Below, piece by piece: positions 53,717 to 64,000 of a stretch of DNA of 64,000 nt; the stretch's first letter is position 1, and each line of letters begins with the position of its first letter. A model generated the notes under the pieces. That model was not told where the DNA came from. It worked only from the letters and a program-made list of their open reading frames with translations, and made no database searches. Source of the DNA: Kangiella sp. HZ709. Lineage in GTDB: Bacteria; Pseudomonadota; Gammaproteobacteria; Enterobacterales; Kangiellaceae. Location of the stretch: positions 1,123,031-1,187,030 of the forward strand of contig NZ_WKJC01000001.1 in assembly GCF_009674675.1 (NCBI RefSeq), written 5' to 3'. Position numbers and translations under genes: made by a program.

Positions 53717-54756
53717 TATTTGCTCTCCTTATTGCTTTTCTTTTTATTCACGATTTGATCCAACGGCAAATAAGTTAAGTTACTACCACCTTCAGTGTCT
53801 AATATCACCTTACTGACTTTGCTCATCACTTGCTCAACAGTCTCTAGGTATAAACGCTGGCGAGTTACTTCTTTAGCAGCCTCATATTCTGGTAATAACT
53901 TAGCGAAACGAGCCACCTCACCTTTTGCTTCAGCGATTACTCTTTGACGATAAGCTTCTGCAGCCTGCATCATGGTTTCCGCTTCTGCTTCAGCAGTTGG
54001 AATTACTTGATTCTCATAGGCACGAGCTTGCTCTTCATAACGCTTTTTATCATTAATCGAACGGTTTACATCATCAAAAGCTTCTCTCACTGCGGCGGGT
54101 GCTTCAGACTCTTGAAGGTTAACTTCAATCACTGTTATACCCATTTCTAGAGGGCCAATGGTTTTATTAATTTCTTCCTGCACCATTGCCATAATGCCGG
54201 TTTTATTATCCTTTAAAACTTCATCAATATTAGAGTTACCGACAGCTTTTCTTAGTGCAGCATCTGTTGCGTGCTTTAAAACCGAGTCAGGTTTGTTCAC
54301 ATTAAACAAATAGTCTTCAGGTACGGAAACTCGATATTGGACAGATAATTTAACATCTACAATGTTTTTATTTCTAGTCAACATAGTGCCTGAAAAATAC
54401 TCAGGTTTTACTGTATTTACGTCAACTTTATATAGACGGTCAATGCCCCAAGGCATCCAACCCAAGCCAGGCTCTACCGTTCTATCATAAGCGCCAAAAC
54501 GTGTAATGACACCCTGCTCCGCTTCCTTAACCGTATAGAAGCCTTTAATCACGTAAAAAGCGACTAAAACCACTAAGCCAATAACAAAGAAGCTTTTACC
54601 GCTATTTGCACCTTGACCACCTTTGCCACCAAACATTTTGCCGAATTTATCGCCAGCTTCTTTGATCATCTTATCGAGATCGTTTTGATTGTTTGGGCGT
54701 TTTTTACCCCACGGATCCTGGTTATTACCATCTCCGCCCGGTTGATTCCAAGCCAT
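53716..54756 (-). CDS. hflK: FtsH-modulating protein HflK
   Basis: About 346 residues from the ATG at 54756, which begins the family-typical MAWNQPGG and has GGAGAG just upstream; the longer reading (54786) lacks this. A Gly/Asn-rich cytoplasmic head (about 1-50) precedes a membrane helix (about 60-78) and an SPFH domain (about 85-260) with TRFGAYDRTVEPGLGWMPWG (about 88-107). It overlaps hflC by one base. Partner of HflC and FtsH. Confidence 0.94.
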   Translation of the reverse strand: MAWNQPGGDGNNQDPWGKKRPNNQNDLDKMIKEAGDKFGKMFGGKGGQGANSGKSFFVIGLVVLVAFYVIKGFYTVKEAEQGVITRFGAYDRTVEPGLGWMPWGIDRLYKVDVNTVKPEYFSGTMLTRNKNIVDVKLSVQYRVSVPEDYLFNVNKPDSVLKHATDAALRKAVGNSNIDEVLKDNKTGIMAMVQEEINKTIGPLEMGITVIEVNLQESEAPAAVREAFDDVNRSINDKKRYEEQARAYENQVIPTAEAEAETMMQAAEAYRQRVIAEAKGEVARFAKLLPEYEAAKEVTRQRLYLETVEQVMSKVSKVILDTEGGSNLTYLPLDQIVNKKKSNKESK

Positions 54757-54852
54757 TTGACTCTCCGAATTATAGTGAATATTCAATCTAACTTAATTTA
54801 TTGTAGGGGCGCGCCTACTAGCTTTCAAGCGATAACGCCCTTTCTAGCTCGA

Positions 54853-56157
54853 TTAATCTGAATTTAAAATGTAACCAGATAAATCTTTATCTAACTTTCT
54901 TTCCAAACGAACCCAGTCTGCTTTTGGCAACTGAACCTTTAGTAATAAGTCACCATGCTCCGAGTAAGCCTCTTCTTCTATGGCACTGAGTTCATATAAA
55001 TAACCGCGTAAACGACCTTCTGATGGAGGAATTTTTAAGTCTGCAATCAACTGCTCATCCATTGCTAATTCTTCAATCGCATCTTGCAGCAAACCCATAC
55101 CAATGTCTTTTAGCGCTGAAACCCATACTCGAATAGGTTTACCAGTATCATCACGATCAATCCGAGGTTCAGCGCCTTCGATGGCATCGATTTTATTAAA
55201 CACCTGAAGCATTGGAATTTTATCAGCACCAATTTGCGTTAGCACTTTTAACACTTCCTCGATATTTTCCTCTCTTCTATCAGAGGCCGCATCAATAACA
55301 TGTAGCAATACGTTCGCTTCTACCGACTCTTCCAAAGTCGCCCTAAAAGCTGCCACTAGATCATGAGGCAAATGACGAATAAAACCTACCGTATCTGCAA
55401 GAATCACATCGGTGCCTTGAGGTAAAGACAAACGCCTTAATGTAGGGTCCAATGTCGCGAATAACTTATCTTCCGCTAAAACGTCCGAGTCTGTGGCTAA
55501 ATTAAACAAGGTAGATTTACCAGCATTAGTATAACCGACGATAGATATCGTTTTAATATTAGCTCTTTTACGAGAACGGCGACCTTGTTCCCGTTGCTTA
55601 CCGACTTTATCAAGACGCCTCTCGATATATTTAATTCTATCGCGCAGTAAACGTCTATCAGTCTCAAGCTGGGTTTCACCAGGGCCACGCATACCAATAC
55701 CGCCCTTTTGACGCTCAAGGTGCGTCCAGCCACGCACCAGTCGAGTAGATAAGTGTTTTAATTGAGCCAGTTCAACTTGTAGTTTACCTTCAAAGGTAAA
55801 AGCTCTTTGCGCAAAAATATCCAAAATCAAGCCTATCCGATTAATCACTCTAGCTTTAACTTCTTTTTCAATATTTCTTTCTTGAGCCGGTGATAAAGAG
55901 TGATTAAAAATAATCAGCTCTGCATCTGTGGCATTTTTTATTGAGATAATTTCATCAATTTTTCCGCTACCGATAAAATACTTAGGATCAGGTGAGCCTC
56001 GCTTAGCAGTTACGATATCCAAAACCTTTAGTCCGGCCGAACGCACCAGCTCAACAAACTCCGATAAATCTTCTTGGTTTTTGTCTTGGCTAAGATCATG
56101 CCGAAAATCAATGTGTACTAGAACTGCTGATTCACCACCAGCATGACGATCAAACAC
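54853..56157 (-). CDS. hflX: GTPase HflX
   Basis: 434 residues. Ribosome-splitting GTPase used under stress. The N-terminal HflX domain (about 15-185) includes GPGETQLETDRRLL (about 154-167). The G domain has G1 GYTNAGKSTLFN (about 202-213), G3 DTVGFI (about 253-258) and G4 FNKID (about 317-321). It is between hfq and hflK as in E. coli, in the mutL-miaA-hfq-hflX-hflKC series. Confidence 0.95.
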   Translation of the reverse strand: MFDRHAGGESAVLVHIDFRHDLSQDKNQEDLSEFVELVRSAGLKVLDIVTAKRGSPDPKYFIGSGKIDEIISIKNATDAELIIFNHSLSPAQERNIEKEVKARVINRIGLILDIFAQRAFTFEGKLQVELAQLKHLSTRLVRGWTHLERQKGGIGMRGPGETQLETDRRLLRDRIKYIERRLDKVGKQREQGRRSRKRANIKTISIVGYTNAGKSTLFNLATDSDVLAEDKLFATLDPTLRRLSLPQGTDVILADTVGFIRHLPHDLVAAFRATLEESVEANVLLHVIDAASDRREENIEEVLKVLTQIGADKIPMLQVFNKIDAIEGAEPRIDRDDTGKPIRVWVSALKDIGMGLLQDAIEELAMDEQLIADLKIPPSEGRLRGYLYELSAIEEEAYSEHGDLLLKVQLPKADWVRLERKLDKDLSGYILNSD

Positions 56158-56213
56158 TCGTCACCTCTATTAATAAAATAAGACAGGTAATTATAGGAAA
56201 TTTAGACACTAGA

Positions 56214-56244
56214 AAGCCAGTTACTTCTGCAAAGCAACTGGCTT
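56214..56244 (-). terminator. hairpin between hfq and hflX
   Basis: AAGCCAGTT (56214-56222) pairs with AACTGGCTT (56236-56244). On the minus strand only TTTCTAG follows, so termination may be partial. This would let part of the hfq transcript read on into hflX. Confidence 0.6.
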
Positions 56245-56297
56245 CTTACTGAATTCTTTAACTTTTGGTTATTGACCTAAAAACCTTAGATCTAAAG

Positions 56298-56639
<342 letters not shown>

Positions 56640-56748
56640 TTATAGTGCTCTTTGAGCCTATTGTTATGGTTCGTCCCAAGTTGGATTTTTTATTCTCCAG
56701 CTAAGAGTTTATATCAATCACTATACTAAATCGAGCCCCGTCAATAAC

Positions 56749-57705
56749 TTATGAAGAGTGTAAAAAATTTTTCAAAAGTTGATTTACTGATTTATATAGG
56801 CTTTTAAAATCTTGATCCGATTGTAAAGAATTGAGGTTTGACCAGCTACGAAGCCATGTGAATTGACGCTTAGCTAACTGGCGTGTAGCAATAATGGCTC
56901 TTTCAATCGCTTCATCTTTACTGAGTTCGCCCGCAAGAAATTGCCAGATCTGTCGATAACCGACTGATCGAATTGCTGGCAGATCTATATTTAAATCTCC
57001 CCGCTGGTATAGTTTTTGAACTTCATCCAGTAACCCTTGGTCTATCATTTGGTGAAAGCGCTGCTCTATTCGTTGATGTAAAACCGCTCTATCACTTGGC
57101 AACAAAGCAATTTGCAGAACATCGTAAGGAAACTCCTCAGTTTCTTGCTCATTATGTAACTGGCTTAGCGGCTTGCCACTGATGGCAAAGACTTCTAGAG
57201 CTCTTAAAATGCGCTGAGGATCATTAGCATTAATTCGCTTAGCGGAGTCCGAATCAACTGCATTCAACTTTTGATGCATATAAGCAAGGCCTTGCTCATT
57301 TAACTCTTGTTGCAGCTGCTGTCTAATGTCAGGATTAGAGTCTGGTAGATTGTTCATGCCTTCTAATAAGGTTTTGTAGTAAAGCATGGTACCTCCTACG
57401 AGTAATGGAATTTTCCCATTAGCAACGATTTGAGCCATTTGTCTTAAAGCATCATCTCTAAATCTAGCCGCAGAATACGGTTCACTCGGATCGCAAATAT
57501 CAATTAAACGATGAGGCGCTAATGCTAACTCTTGCTCGCTCGGTTTAGCAGAGCCGATATCCAAACTTTTGTAGACCATCGCCGAATCAACGCTAATAAT
57601 TTCACAATCATGCTCTTGCACTAACTTTATCGCCAACTCCGTTTTGCCTGCCGCTGTAGGCCCCATTACAAAGATAGCTTGTGGTTTTGTTTTTAATCTA
57701 TTCAC
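56749..57705 (-). CDS. miaA: tRNA dimethylallyltransferase
   Basis: 318 residues. Adds the dimethylallyl group to N6 of A37 in tRNAs reading UNN codons. The P-loop is [14 protein letters not shown] (about 15-28). [17 protein letters not shown] (about 41-57) binds the substrate diphosphate, and [17 protein letters not shown] (about 97-113) and [14 protein letters not shown] (about 277-290) match the family. It lies 14 bp downstream of mutL. Confidence 0.96.
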   Translation of the reverse strand: MNRLKTKPQAIFVMGPTAAGKTELAIKLVQEHDCEIISVDSAMVYKSLDIGSAKPSEQELALAPHRLIDICDPSEPYSAARFRDDALRQMAQIVANGKIPLLVGGTMLYYKTLLEGMNNLPDSNPDIRQQLQQELNEQGLAYMHQKLNAVDSDSAKRINANDPQRILRALEVFAISGKPLSQLHNEQETEEFPYDVLQIALLPSDRAVLHQRIEQRFHQMIDQGLLDEVQKLYQRGDLNIDLPAIRSVGYRQIWQFLAGELSKDEAIERAIIATRQLAKRQFTWLRSWSNLNSLQSDQDFKSLYKSVNQLLKNFLHSS

Positions 57706-57719
57706 TGCAACTCTATCAA

Positions 57720-59456
57720 TTATTTTTTGGATAAAGTGGTTAAAAAATTACCCATAGTTTGGGGGGAGATCTCGTAATAATATTGAGACTTTTGCCATTC
57801 AAGAATATTAGACTTTTGCTGTAAGTAATCTGACCAATGAGTTTTTGATTCCGGTTGCCAAGCATCGCTCAAACATTGAATTAAAGCTGCTGGCAAGTTC
57901 TCTATTGTATCTATACTGTCAAAAGCGCTTTGCAACCAGCTTGAATAATCGCAGTGCTCAATACAAGAAGGAACTTTACGAATAACTAATTGATTAGGTC
58001 CTAATTGTGATAATTCAAAGCCAAATCCAATACAGCTATCGATTGTTTCTTCTATAGGCAACCTTTTTCGAAGCTGTATGCGTATAGGGATCAAAATAGG
58101 TTTATTCTTAACGCTTTTATCTTGCCATTCCTGCTTTAAAACACTAGTTATTAAATCAATCACAAAAGATTTCAAATCAAGTAGCTTTACTTTTGATTCT
58201 TGCGGTAGCAGATAATATTGCCCGAACCATAGTTGTGATGACTTATCTTGTTTTGGCTGGTAATAACTATTTTTTTCGCTGATCTTTAAAGATGAATTAT
58301 TTTCAGGCCTATAGCTCCCGTGCATTTCGTTAGCGGAATTAACTTCTGTGGATTCAGCGTAGCTAGAATAAATAGCATCATGGATCGATGCATGATTTTC
58401 AGGCTCTGCTTGCGATTGAGCTATTGGTTGAGCAATCACATCAAAACTATCAGCAGCTGCAAAATCCTCAAGCCGAGTATTTATAGCTTTAATGATGTAA
58501 TCATGGACTCTCCTGCCTTCTATGAACCGCACTTCATGTTTGGTGGGGTGAACATTAATATCTAACTTATCCGCAGGTAATTCTAAGAATAAAACAAAAG
58601 CAGGCGAACGTCCGGTCGGCAACCAATCTTGATAAGCTTGACGAACCGCATGATTAATAGTGCGATCTCTTACTGGTCTACCATTGACAAAAAAATACTG
58701 GCTTAGACTTGAGCTCTGGTGATAATCGACTGGGCCCAACCAGCCTGATAACTTAATATCTTCTAATTGAGTATCTAAAACTAATGCTTTTTGGATAAAA
58801 GGCCGACCGACAATGGCACCAACCCTCTGCTTAATTTGTTCGGATGAATTGGCGGCTGGTATACGCTTAGTAACTTTGCCATTATGTTTTAGCGTAATAG
58901 CGACATTAGCATTCGCCAAGGCAATTTTTTTTACCACATCCTCAACATGAATATATTCTGTTCGCTCTGCTTTTAAAAATTTCTGCCTTGCAGGAGTATT
59001 AAAAAATAAGTCTTTCACTTCTACAATAGAACCGAAAGGTAACGAATGCGGCAATAACTTCACTTCCATTTGCTGACCTTCGGTATAAGCAGACCAGCCA
59101 ATATCTTGAGATTCAGGCTTTGAACTTAAGGTCAGCTTAGATACCGAACTAATACTAGCCAGGGCCTCGCCACGAAATCCTAAGGTACTAATCGCTTCAA
59201 GATCTTTTGCCTCTAAAATTTTACTAGTGGCATGTCGAGCAAGTGCTAAGTTTAATTCATTCCTGGGAATACCATGTCCATTATCTGTAATTCTTATGAG
59301 TCGAACACCGCCACGCTCTAAATCAATTTGAATACGATTAGAACCTGCGTCAATAGAATTTTCAAGCAACTCCTTAACCACAGATGATGGACGTTCAACC
59401 ACCTCACCAGCGGCAATTTGGTTTGCAATTAATGGGGAAAGTTTTTGAATTGTCAC
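57720..59456 (-). CDS. mutL: DNA mismatch repair protein MutL
   Basis: 578 residues. The GHKL ATPase domain is standard: [14 protein letters not shown] (about 30-43), [10 protein letters not shown] (about 54-63) and [12 protein letters not shown] (about 89-100). [17 protein letters not shown] lies near 146. A low-complexity linker (about 330-410) leads to a C-terminal dimerisation domain. The DQHA(x)2E(x)4E endonuclease motif of most bacterial MutL proteins is absent, as in E. coli MutL, so it probably works with a MutH-type nickase. In series with the amidase gene upstream (14 bp) and miaA downstream. Confidence 0.95.
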   Translation of the reverse strand: MTIQKLSPLIANQIAAGEVVERPSSVVKELLENSIDAGSNRIQIDLERGGVRLIRITDNGHGIPRNELNLALARHATSKILEAKDLEAISTLGFRGEALASISSVSKLTLSSKPESQDIGWSAYTEGQQMEVKLLPHSLPFGSIVEVKDLFFNTPARQKFLKAERTEYIHVEDVVKKIALANANVAITLKHNGKVTKRIPAANSSEQIKQRVGAIVGRPFIQKALVLDTQLEDIKLSGWLGPVDYHQSSSLSQYFFVNGRPVRDRTINHAVRQAYQDWLPTGRSPAFVLFLELPADKLDINVHPTKHEVRFIEGRRVHDYIIKAINTRLEDFAAADSFDVIAQPIAQSQAEPENHASIHDAIYSSYAESTEVNSANEMHGSYRPENNSSLKISEKNSYYQPKQDKSSQLWFGQYYLLPQESKVKLLDLKSFVIDLITSVLKQEWQDKSVKNKPILIPIRIQLRKRLPIEETIDSCIGFGFELSQLGPNQLVIRKVPSCIEHCDYSSWLQSAFDSIDTIENLPAALIQCLSDAWQPESKTHWSDYLQQKSNILEWQKSQYYYEISPQTMGNFLTTLSKK

Positions 59457-59470
59457 GAAATATAATGAGC

Positions 59471-60847
59471 TTAGTTTGCGGTAGGGATAATTAATTTTTG
59501 TCCAATGCGAACCGTATTAGATTTCAAATTATTGGCCACTTTTAATTCTTTTATTGAAACATCAAAACGACTCGCCACTTTACTTAAATTATCGCCACGC
59601 TGAATGCGATAGATACTTTGACGATACATAGAGGCGTATAAAGTTCCATCTGGAGCCTTAGCTTTAAAGTATTGCTTAATACCATCTTTTACCGCTTTGG
59701 CTAGCTTTTTGCGATACTTTTTTGACTTTAACAATTTCTCTTCTTGCGGATTAGAAATAAATCCTGACTCGACTAAGATTGATGGAATATCTGGATTTTT
59801 CAATACCAGCAAATTATTTTCTTCTACATGCGGTTTATGCATTTTGGGGGCAACCTTATCCATTTTTTTATGCACTTTTTGCGCTATTTGCATACTTTCG
59901 GCAATCGAGTTCTCCATTTGCAAGTCGAGCAAAACCGATCTTACTGATGAGTCATAGTGAGACAATCTAATTTTACTATCAACACCACCCAATAGTTCTG
60001 ACTTTTCTTCTTGTAGCTGCATCCAGCGCGCGATTTCAGATTTAACCCCGCGGGTGTTTAAGATCCAAACTGATGCACCGCGAGCTTTTGGGTTTTTAAA
60101 GCCATCAGCGTGTACTGAAACAAATAAATCAGCGCGATGATTGCGTGCAATATCGGTACGCTTACGATGACGTAAATAATAATCACCTGTTCGCGTTAAA
60201 ATTGCCTTCATGCCTTTTTCTTTATTGATTTCATCGACTAAATCTTTCGAAAGCTTTAAAACTATATCTTTTTCATGAGAACCGCTTGGACCCAAAGCAC
60301 CTGGGTCTTCTCCGCCATGTCCTGCATCAACTGCAATGACAATATCTCGCTTAGACTCTTTAGGCGGAACCGCTTTTAACTCTTCTTTTGCCGCGACTTT
60401 TTTCTTATCAAATAAGTCTATAACCAACCTATCGCCATAATCTTGATAAGGCTTCAGGCTGAAACTCTTTGGATCTGACTCTTTAGTTAAATCCAAAACC
60501 AAACGTAAATCTCCAGGATTTACGGGGGTTGATTGACGTACTTTTTTAATCAAATCACTTTTGATTTCTAATTCAGATAAATCCACTACCACTGAGGAAG
60601 CCGGTATATCGATCACCACTCGGTAGGGATTAGTAAGAACTTTGATACTGTGCTCAACTTCAGCGCTCAAATCGAGAACCACTCGCGTAGACTCTGGAGA
60701 CTGCCAAAAGCGCATACTTTTTACTACCGCTGCATTAGTTGCAAAAGCAAAAGTAGTAAAGATAAGACAACTGAATACCATTAAGGCAGATTTAAAAGTC
60801 ATTAGCCGACGATTACGGCCTGTGGTTTGCAAGTCTTGCACTGTCAT
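59471..60847 (-). CDS. amiB: N-acetylmuramoyl-L-alanine amidase (AMIN, Amidase_3, LysM)
   Basis: 458 residues as read; an ATG 15 codons in (60802) begins a cleaner signal peptide. The longer form has an Arg pair (GRNRRLM) before the hydrophobic stretch. After the signal: AMIN domain (about 40-140), Amidase_3 domain (about 165-390) with zinc ligands in AVDAGHGGEDPG, the Glu of SHEKDIVL, His in VSVHADGF, and Glu in LVESGFISN, then a LysM domain (about 412-456, YRIQRGDNLSKVASRF). Splits septal peptidoglycan at division. The symbol follows gene position between tsaE and mutL and LysM presence as in AmiB; AmiC-type cannot be excluded. Confidence 0.9.
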   Translation of the reverse strand: MTVQDLQTTGRNRRLMTFKSALMVFSCLIFTTFAFATNAAVVKSMRFWQSPESTRVVLDLSAEVEHSIKVLTNPYRVVIDIPASSVVVDLSELEIKSDLIKKVRQSTPVNPGDLRLVLDLTKESDPKSFSLKPYQDYGDRLVIDLFDKKKVAAKEELKAVPPKESKRDIVIAVDAGHGGEDPGALGPSGSHEKDIVLKLSKDLVDEINKEKGMKAILTRTGDYYLRHRKRTDIARNHRADLFVSVHADGFKNPKARGASVWILNTRGVKSEIARWMQLQEEKSELLGGVDSKIRLSHYDSSVRSVLLDLQMENSIAESMQIAQKVHKKMDKVAPKMHKPHVEENNLLVLKNPDIPSILVESGFISNPQEEKLLKSKKYRKKLAKAVKDGIKQYFKAKAPDGTLYASMYRQSIYRIQRGDNLSKVASRFDVSIKELKVANNLKSNTVRIGQKLIIPTAN

Positions 60848-60882
60848 TCTGTCACGCTTGTACGGTTTTTAACCTATAATTA

Positions 60883-61377
60883 TTAATCATCATTTTGGCA
60901 CAAAATATCATCAAAATTCCAGTGATTCGGTAATTTAGCGTTAAAGTCAGTTATTTGCACTTTGCGCCCAGCTTCAAAATAGCTTAATTTTAATTCGAGA
61001 TCAGCCGCTGGAATCATACCTAAACCTTTATCAGGCCATTCAAAAATCAATAAAGCATTCTGTTCTTGATATTCCCGAATACCAATAAACTCAAGCTCTT
61101 CGGGATCAGCCAAACGATACAAATCAAAATGATACACCGCTAAATCCGCAAGCTGATAGGGCTCAACTAAAGTATAAGTTGGACTTTTAGTAGAACCTAG
61201 ATGACCCAGTCCTCTTAATAAGCCTCTTACTAAAGTAGTTTTGCCTGCTCCCAGTTCTCCTTGTAAATAAATCACACAAGGCATATCCAAAGACTTCGCT
61301 AAGGCTAAGCCTAATTGTTCAGTACTAGAATCATCCGCTAGAAAAAGCTCTTTTTGTTGCATACTTCTTTTCTGCAT
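60883..61377 (-). CDS. tsaE: tRNA threonylcarbamoyladenosine biosynthesis ATPase TsaE
   Basis: 164 residues. The P-loop is LQGELGAGKTTLVRGLLRG (about 38-56), followed by SPTYTLVEPY (about 64-73) and the VYHFDLYRL motif (about 80-88). It energises TsaB/TsaD in making t6A37 of tRNA. Between the amidase gene and orn on the minus strand, as in related genomes. An alternative ATG lies five codons in. Confidence 0.95.
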   Translation of the reverse strand: MQKRSMQQKELFLADDSSTEQLGLALAKSLDMPCVIYLQGELGAGKTTLVRGLLRGLGHLGSTKSPTYTLVEPYQLADLAVYHFDLYRLADPEELEFIGIREYQEQNALLIFEWPDKGLGMIPAADLELKLSYFEAGRKVQITDFNAKLPNHWNFDDILCQNDD

Positions 61378-61414
61378 AGGTTAAGACTATATTCTATTTA
61401 AACTGACTGGCAGC

Positions 61415-61972
61415 TTAATCAAGATTTATAAATTCCTTACGATAGAAAGCACATTCAGCAATCGACTCACGAATATCATCCAGTGCTAAATGCGTTGCTT
61501 TCTTTGTGAAATTTTTAAGTATCTGCGGCTTCCAACGAACTGCCAACTCTTTTAATGTACTAACATCAAGATGGCGGTAATGAAAATATGATTCTAGCGA
61601 TGGCATATGTTTCACCATAAAACGTCGATCTTGGCAGATTGAATTGCCGCACATAGGTGACTTGCCTTCAGGAACCCACTCGCGCAGAAAATCCAGAGTT
61701 AGTTGACTGGCCGTTTCTTCATCGATATCACTTTGTCTTACCCGCTCGGTCAAGCCAGATTTACCGTGCTGCTCCACACACCATTGATTCATGTTCGCTA
61801 AAACTTCATCAGATTGATGAATAGCCAATACAGGACCTTCCGCCAAAATATTTAAATCTTTATCAGTCACAATGGTGGCTATTTCAATAACAACATCCCG
61901 ATCTGGCTCTAAACCTGTCATCTCCAGATCAACCCAGATTAAATTATCAGCTAATCCTTTTTTATCACTCAT
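61415..61972 (-). CDS. orn: oligoribonuclease
   Basis: About 185 residues from the ATG at 61972; two longer readings start at 62041 and 62008, but family members begin close to [12 protein letters not shown]. DEDDh exonuclease that finishes RNA decay by degrading 2-5-mers. The first acidic pair is [12 protein letters not shown]; the second acidic residue is in [12 protein letters not shown], and the final [18 protein letters not shown] (about 157-174) supplies the His and last Asp. Divergent from phhB. Confidence 0.95.
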   Translation of the reverse strand: MSDKKGLADNLIWVDLEMTGLEPDRDVVIEIATIVTDKDLNILAEGPVLAIHQSDEVLANMNQWCVEQHGKSGLTERVRQSDIDEETASQLTLDFLREWVPEGKSPMCGNSICQDRRFMVKHMPSLESYFHYRHLDVSTLKELAVRWKPQILKNFTKKATHLALDDIRESIAECAFYRKEFINLD

Positions 61973-62118
61973 CTCTTCAACCTGTTTCTTTATCTGCTCT
62001 ATGCTCATTATATTTATACTAAGTCTAAAATAACGCATCAATTTAGGCTATTATAGTCGCAAACTCATTTGAATGTTTAGTATTTAGTGGCGGCTCATAC
62101 TGCCAATAGGGAATCATT

Positions 62119-62490
62119 ATGCTTTTGAACGAACAACAATGTGTCCACAACGATTCAGCTCGCAGTCCAATTGATGCAAACACGCGCGATCAACTATTAT
62201 CTGAGCAATTAGATCAATGGCAATTTGATGCTGATGCAGGCGCTGTAATGCGTAAATTTAAGTTTAAAAATTATTACCATACGATGGCATTTGTAAATGC
62301 GGTGGCCTGGATTGCAAATAAGCAAGCACATCACCCTGATCTAGAAGTCAGCTACGGTCACTGCATTGTTCGATATACCACCCACGATGCCGGCAATAGT
62401 TTATGCATGAATGACTTAATCTGTGCAGCGCATATTGATGCATTAGAAACTAACGGTTCTTTTGGGCCAAACTTTGTTTCTGAGCAATAG
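62119..62490 (+). CDS. phhB: pterin-4a-carbinolamine dehydratase
   Basis: 123 residues. The signature NKQAHHPDLEVSYGHCIVRYTTHDAG (shortened: QAHHPDLEVSYGHCIV, about 74-89) carries the conserved His pair and Pro. The N-terminal half has WQFDADAGAVMRKFKF. Regenerates tetrahydropterin for aromatic amino acid hydroxylases. Whether a phenylalanine hydroxylase gene exists lies outside this window. First of the rightward run phhB-rsgA-psd, 15 bp before rsgA. Confidence 0.92.
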   Translation: MLLNEQQCVHNDSARSPIDANTRDQLLSEQLDQWQFDADAGAVMRKFKFKNYYHTMAFVNAVAWIANKQAHHPDLEVSYGHCIVRYTTHDAGNSLCMNDLICAAHIDALETNGSFGPNFVSEQ

Positions 62491-62505
62491 AATGTTGTTT
62501 CAATA

Positions 62506-63495
62506 ATGGCTAGACGGCAAGGTAAGCATATTACCGACAAGCAGCATAATAAAAAGAAAGTATCCATTGATGAGTCTAGCCTTTTGGCACCTGAAGAAGG
62601 TGTGGTTATCAGCCGTTTTGGCCAACAAGCCGACATAGCCGATAAAGACTTTAAAATCATTCGTTGCTTTATTCGTAAATCCTTAGATATTCCCGTGGTC
62701 GGAGATAAGGTTATCTTTTGCCGACAAGCTAAAACCGATCAAGGCCAAGAAAAAGGTGTGATTAACGAATTGCTACAGCGTCACTCGTTACTGAAACGCC
62801 CAACACCGCATTATGGTATTAAACCTGTAGTTGCCAATGTGGACTTTATTGCCTTATTACTAGCTCCTGCCTTAGGCTTTTCAGAAATGATGTTGGATCG
62901 TTATTTAGTGGCCGCTCAGGCCAGCGAATTACCGGTTTGGATTATTTTCAATAAATGGGATTTGCTGAATGATAATGAAAAACAGGAAATCGAAGGCCGC
63001 TTAAAACCCTACAAAAATTTAGGCTATCCTATTCATATTATTAGCGCCAAGCAAGGCTCAGGAGTCGATGAGTTTATCTCACAAATAGGTAATAAGAGTT
63101 TATTACTAGCAGGTCAGTCAGGTGTTGGGAAATCCACCTTGATAAATCGCTTGTTCCCGAATAATACAGTTGCGACTTCTGAAATCTCGGAGACTTCTGG
63201 CTTAGGCACTCATACCACTACAGCCTCTCGACTATATCGCTTGGCTAAAGACTCTTATATCGTTGACTCTCCTGGTGTTCGCGAATTTGGTTTATGGCAC
63301 CTAGATGCGGAACTGATACAAAATGGTTTTATAGAAATCTCGAGGATTTCTGAGCAGTGCAAGTTTCGTAATTGCCGTCATTTGAATGAACCTAAGTGTG
63401 CTGTATTACAGGCAGCAGAAGATGGCCAGATTGCTCAAAGTCGATTGAATAACTATCAATACCTCATCCAAAATTTTGACCAAGTAAACGCCTAA
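62506..63495 (+). CDS. rsgA: ribosome small-subunit-dependent GTPase A
   Basis: 329 residues. Circularly permuted GTPase that checks late 30S maturation. The OB fold (about 40-105) is followed by G4 FNKWDLL (about 147-153), G1 AGQSGVGKSTLINRLF (about 200-215) and G3 DSPGVREFGLW (about 253-263). The zinc finger is CKFRNCRHLNEPKC (about 285-298). Basic N terminus. Positioned before psd and after orn, as in E. coli. Confidence 0.96.
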   Translation: MARRQGKHITDKQHNKKKVSIDESSLLAPEEGVVISRFGQQADIADKDFKIIRCFIRKSLDIPVVGDKVIFCRQAKTDQGQEKGVINELLQRHSLLKRPTPHYGIKPVVANVDFIALLLAPALGFSEMMLDRYLVAAQASELPVWIIFNKWDLLNDNEKQEIEGRLKPYKNLGYPIHIISAKQGSGVDEFISQIGNKSLLLAGQSGVGKSTLINRLFPNNTVATSEISETSGLGTHTTTASRLYRLAKDSYIVDSPGVREFGLWHLDAELIQNGFIEISRISEQCKFRNCRHLNEPKCAVLQAAEDGQIAQSRLNNYQYLIQNFDQVNA

Positions 63496-63563
63496 CAATT
63501 TTTAGATTGTGATGGTAAAATCCTCAACATTAATAAAAACCTTTTTTAACTGGTAATCACAAC

Positions 63564-64000
63564 ATGGCCGAGTCCTTCTCAAATCAACTAAAAGTTTTGT
63601 CGCAATATTTGATACCACAGCATGGTCTTTCATTATTGATGGGAAAAATTGCAGAATCAGAAAGCTCTCGTGTTAAAAATGGTTTTATCAATTGGTTTAT
63701 TAAGCAATATGGTATCGATATGTCTATTGCCGAAAGAGAAACTGCTGAAGAGTATAAAACATTCAATGATTTTTTTACTCGTTCACTCAAAGATGGCGTA
63801 CGCCCAATTGAAGGCGATACCAATACCATCGTAAACCCTGCTGATGGAAAAGTTAGCCAGCTTGGGAAAATTGAGAATGGCTTTATTTTTCAAGCTAAAG
63901 ACCACTTATTTTCAGCCAAGACTTTATTAGGTGGCGATGAAGAGTTAGCAAAACCATTTAAAAATGGTGAATTTGCAACCATTTATTTATCGCCAAAAGA
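63564..64000 (+). CDS. psd: phosphatidylserine decarboxylase, 3' end outside window
   Basis: ATG at 63564 opens a frame of 145 codons to the window edge. The product has QHGLSLLMGKIAES, YKTFNDFFTRSLKDGVRP (about 71-88), NPADGKVSQLG (about 100-110) and KDHLFSAKTLLGG, the N-terminal half of the bacterial proenzyme. The pyruvoyl cleavage site (LGST) would lie beyond the window. Makes phosphatidylethanolamine in the inner membrane. Start is 68 bp after rsgA. Confidence 0.94.
   Translation, partial: MAESFSNQLKVLSQYLIPQHGLSLLMGKIAESESSRVKNGFINWFIKQYGIDMSIAERETAEEYKTFNDFFTRSLKDGVRPIEGDTNTIVNPADGKVSQLGKIENGFIFQAKDHLFSAKTLLGGDEELAKPFKNGEFATIYLSPK

Overview
The window looks like the chromosome of an AT-rich, Gram-negative gammaproteobacterium. 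The backbone gene order is close to that of Escherichia coli: psd, rsgA, orn, tsaE, an amidase gene, mutL, miaA, hfq, hflX, hflK, hflC, a DUF2065 gene, purA, rnr, rlmB, rpsF, rpsR, rplI, dnaB, alr and dusA. Outer-membrane phospholipase, HtpX and RND/TolC-type efflux genes also fit a gammaproteobacterium. A Kangiellaceae-like marine bacterium is my guess from the low GC and gene content; I could not test it.

Layout. 1-10.2 kb: lipid and envelope genes (a lipase-like LCAT-family protein cut by the window edge, pldA, an M16 zinc-protease lipoprotein, an SRPBCC protein), dusA with a membrane-anchored hypothetical, a MORN-repeat protein and htpX. 10.3-27.1 kb: a metal-handling region. Two PepSY membrane proteins, a cupredoxin fusion and a copper/silver RND system (cusCBA type, with two CusF-like domains on the adaptor) read leftward. 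A czcI/czcC/czcB/czcA/czcD-type zinc/cobalt/cadmium system reads rightward. No metal-responsive regulator is encoded between them. 27.2-28.0 kb: one gene (a membrane methyltransferase) lies between two sites with the architecture of integron attC sites, so it looks like a stranded gene cassette.

28.0-36.6 kb: a mobile island. It carries three overlapping tyrosine-recombinase-family genes and a small HTH/coiled-coil gene at its right end, in the manner of Tn554-type and similar multi-recombinase elements. Its cargo is an HNH nuclease, an unrecognised 214-residue protein and a minimal nucleotidyltransferase in one tight operon, plus a divergent zinc-ribbon protein. The right edge lies exactly where yjbQ loses its conserved C-terminal strand, and 11-bp inverted repeats may mark both ends. 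The HNH operon is the best candidate for an undescribed (possibly anti-phage or toxin-like) system.

36.6-64 kb: core housekeeping genes, mostly on the minus strand. They are interrupted by a rightward NRAMP-like permease plus pxpABC 5-oxoprolinase operon (41.9-45.5 kb). psd is cut by the right window edge. A family of about 50-bp repeats with complementary ends (four copies, all intergenic) lies only in the 11-28 kb accessory stretch. I saw no rRNA, tRNA, CRISPR array or DDE-type insertion sequence.
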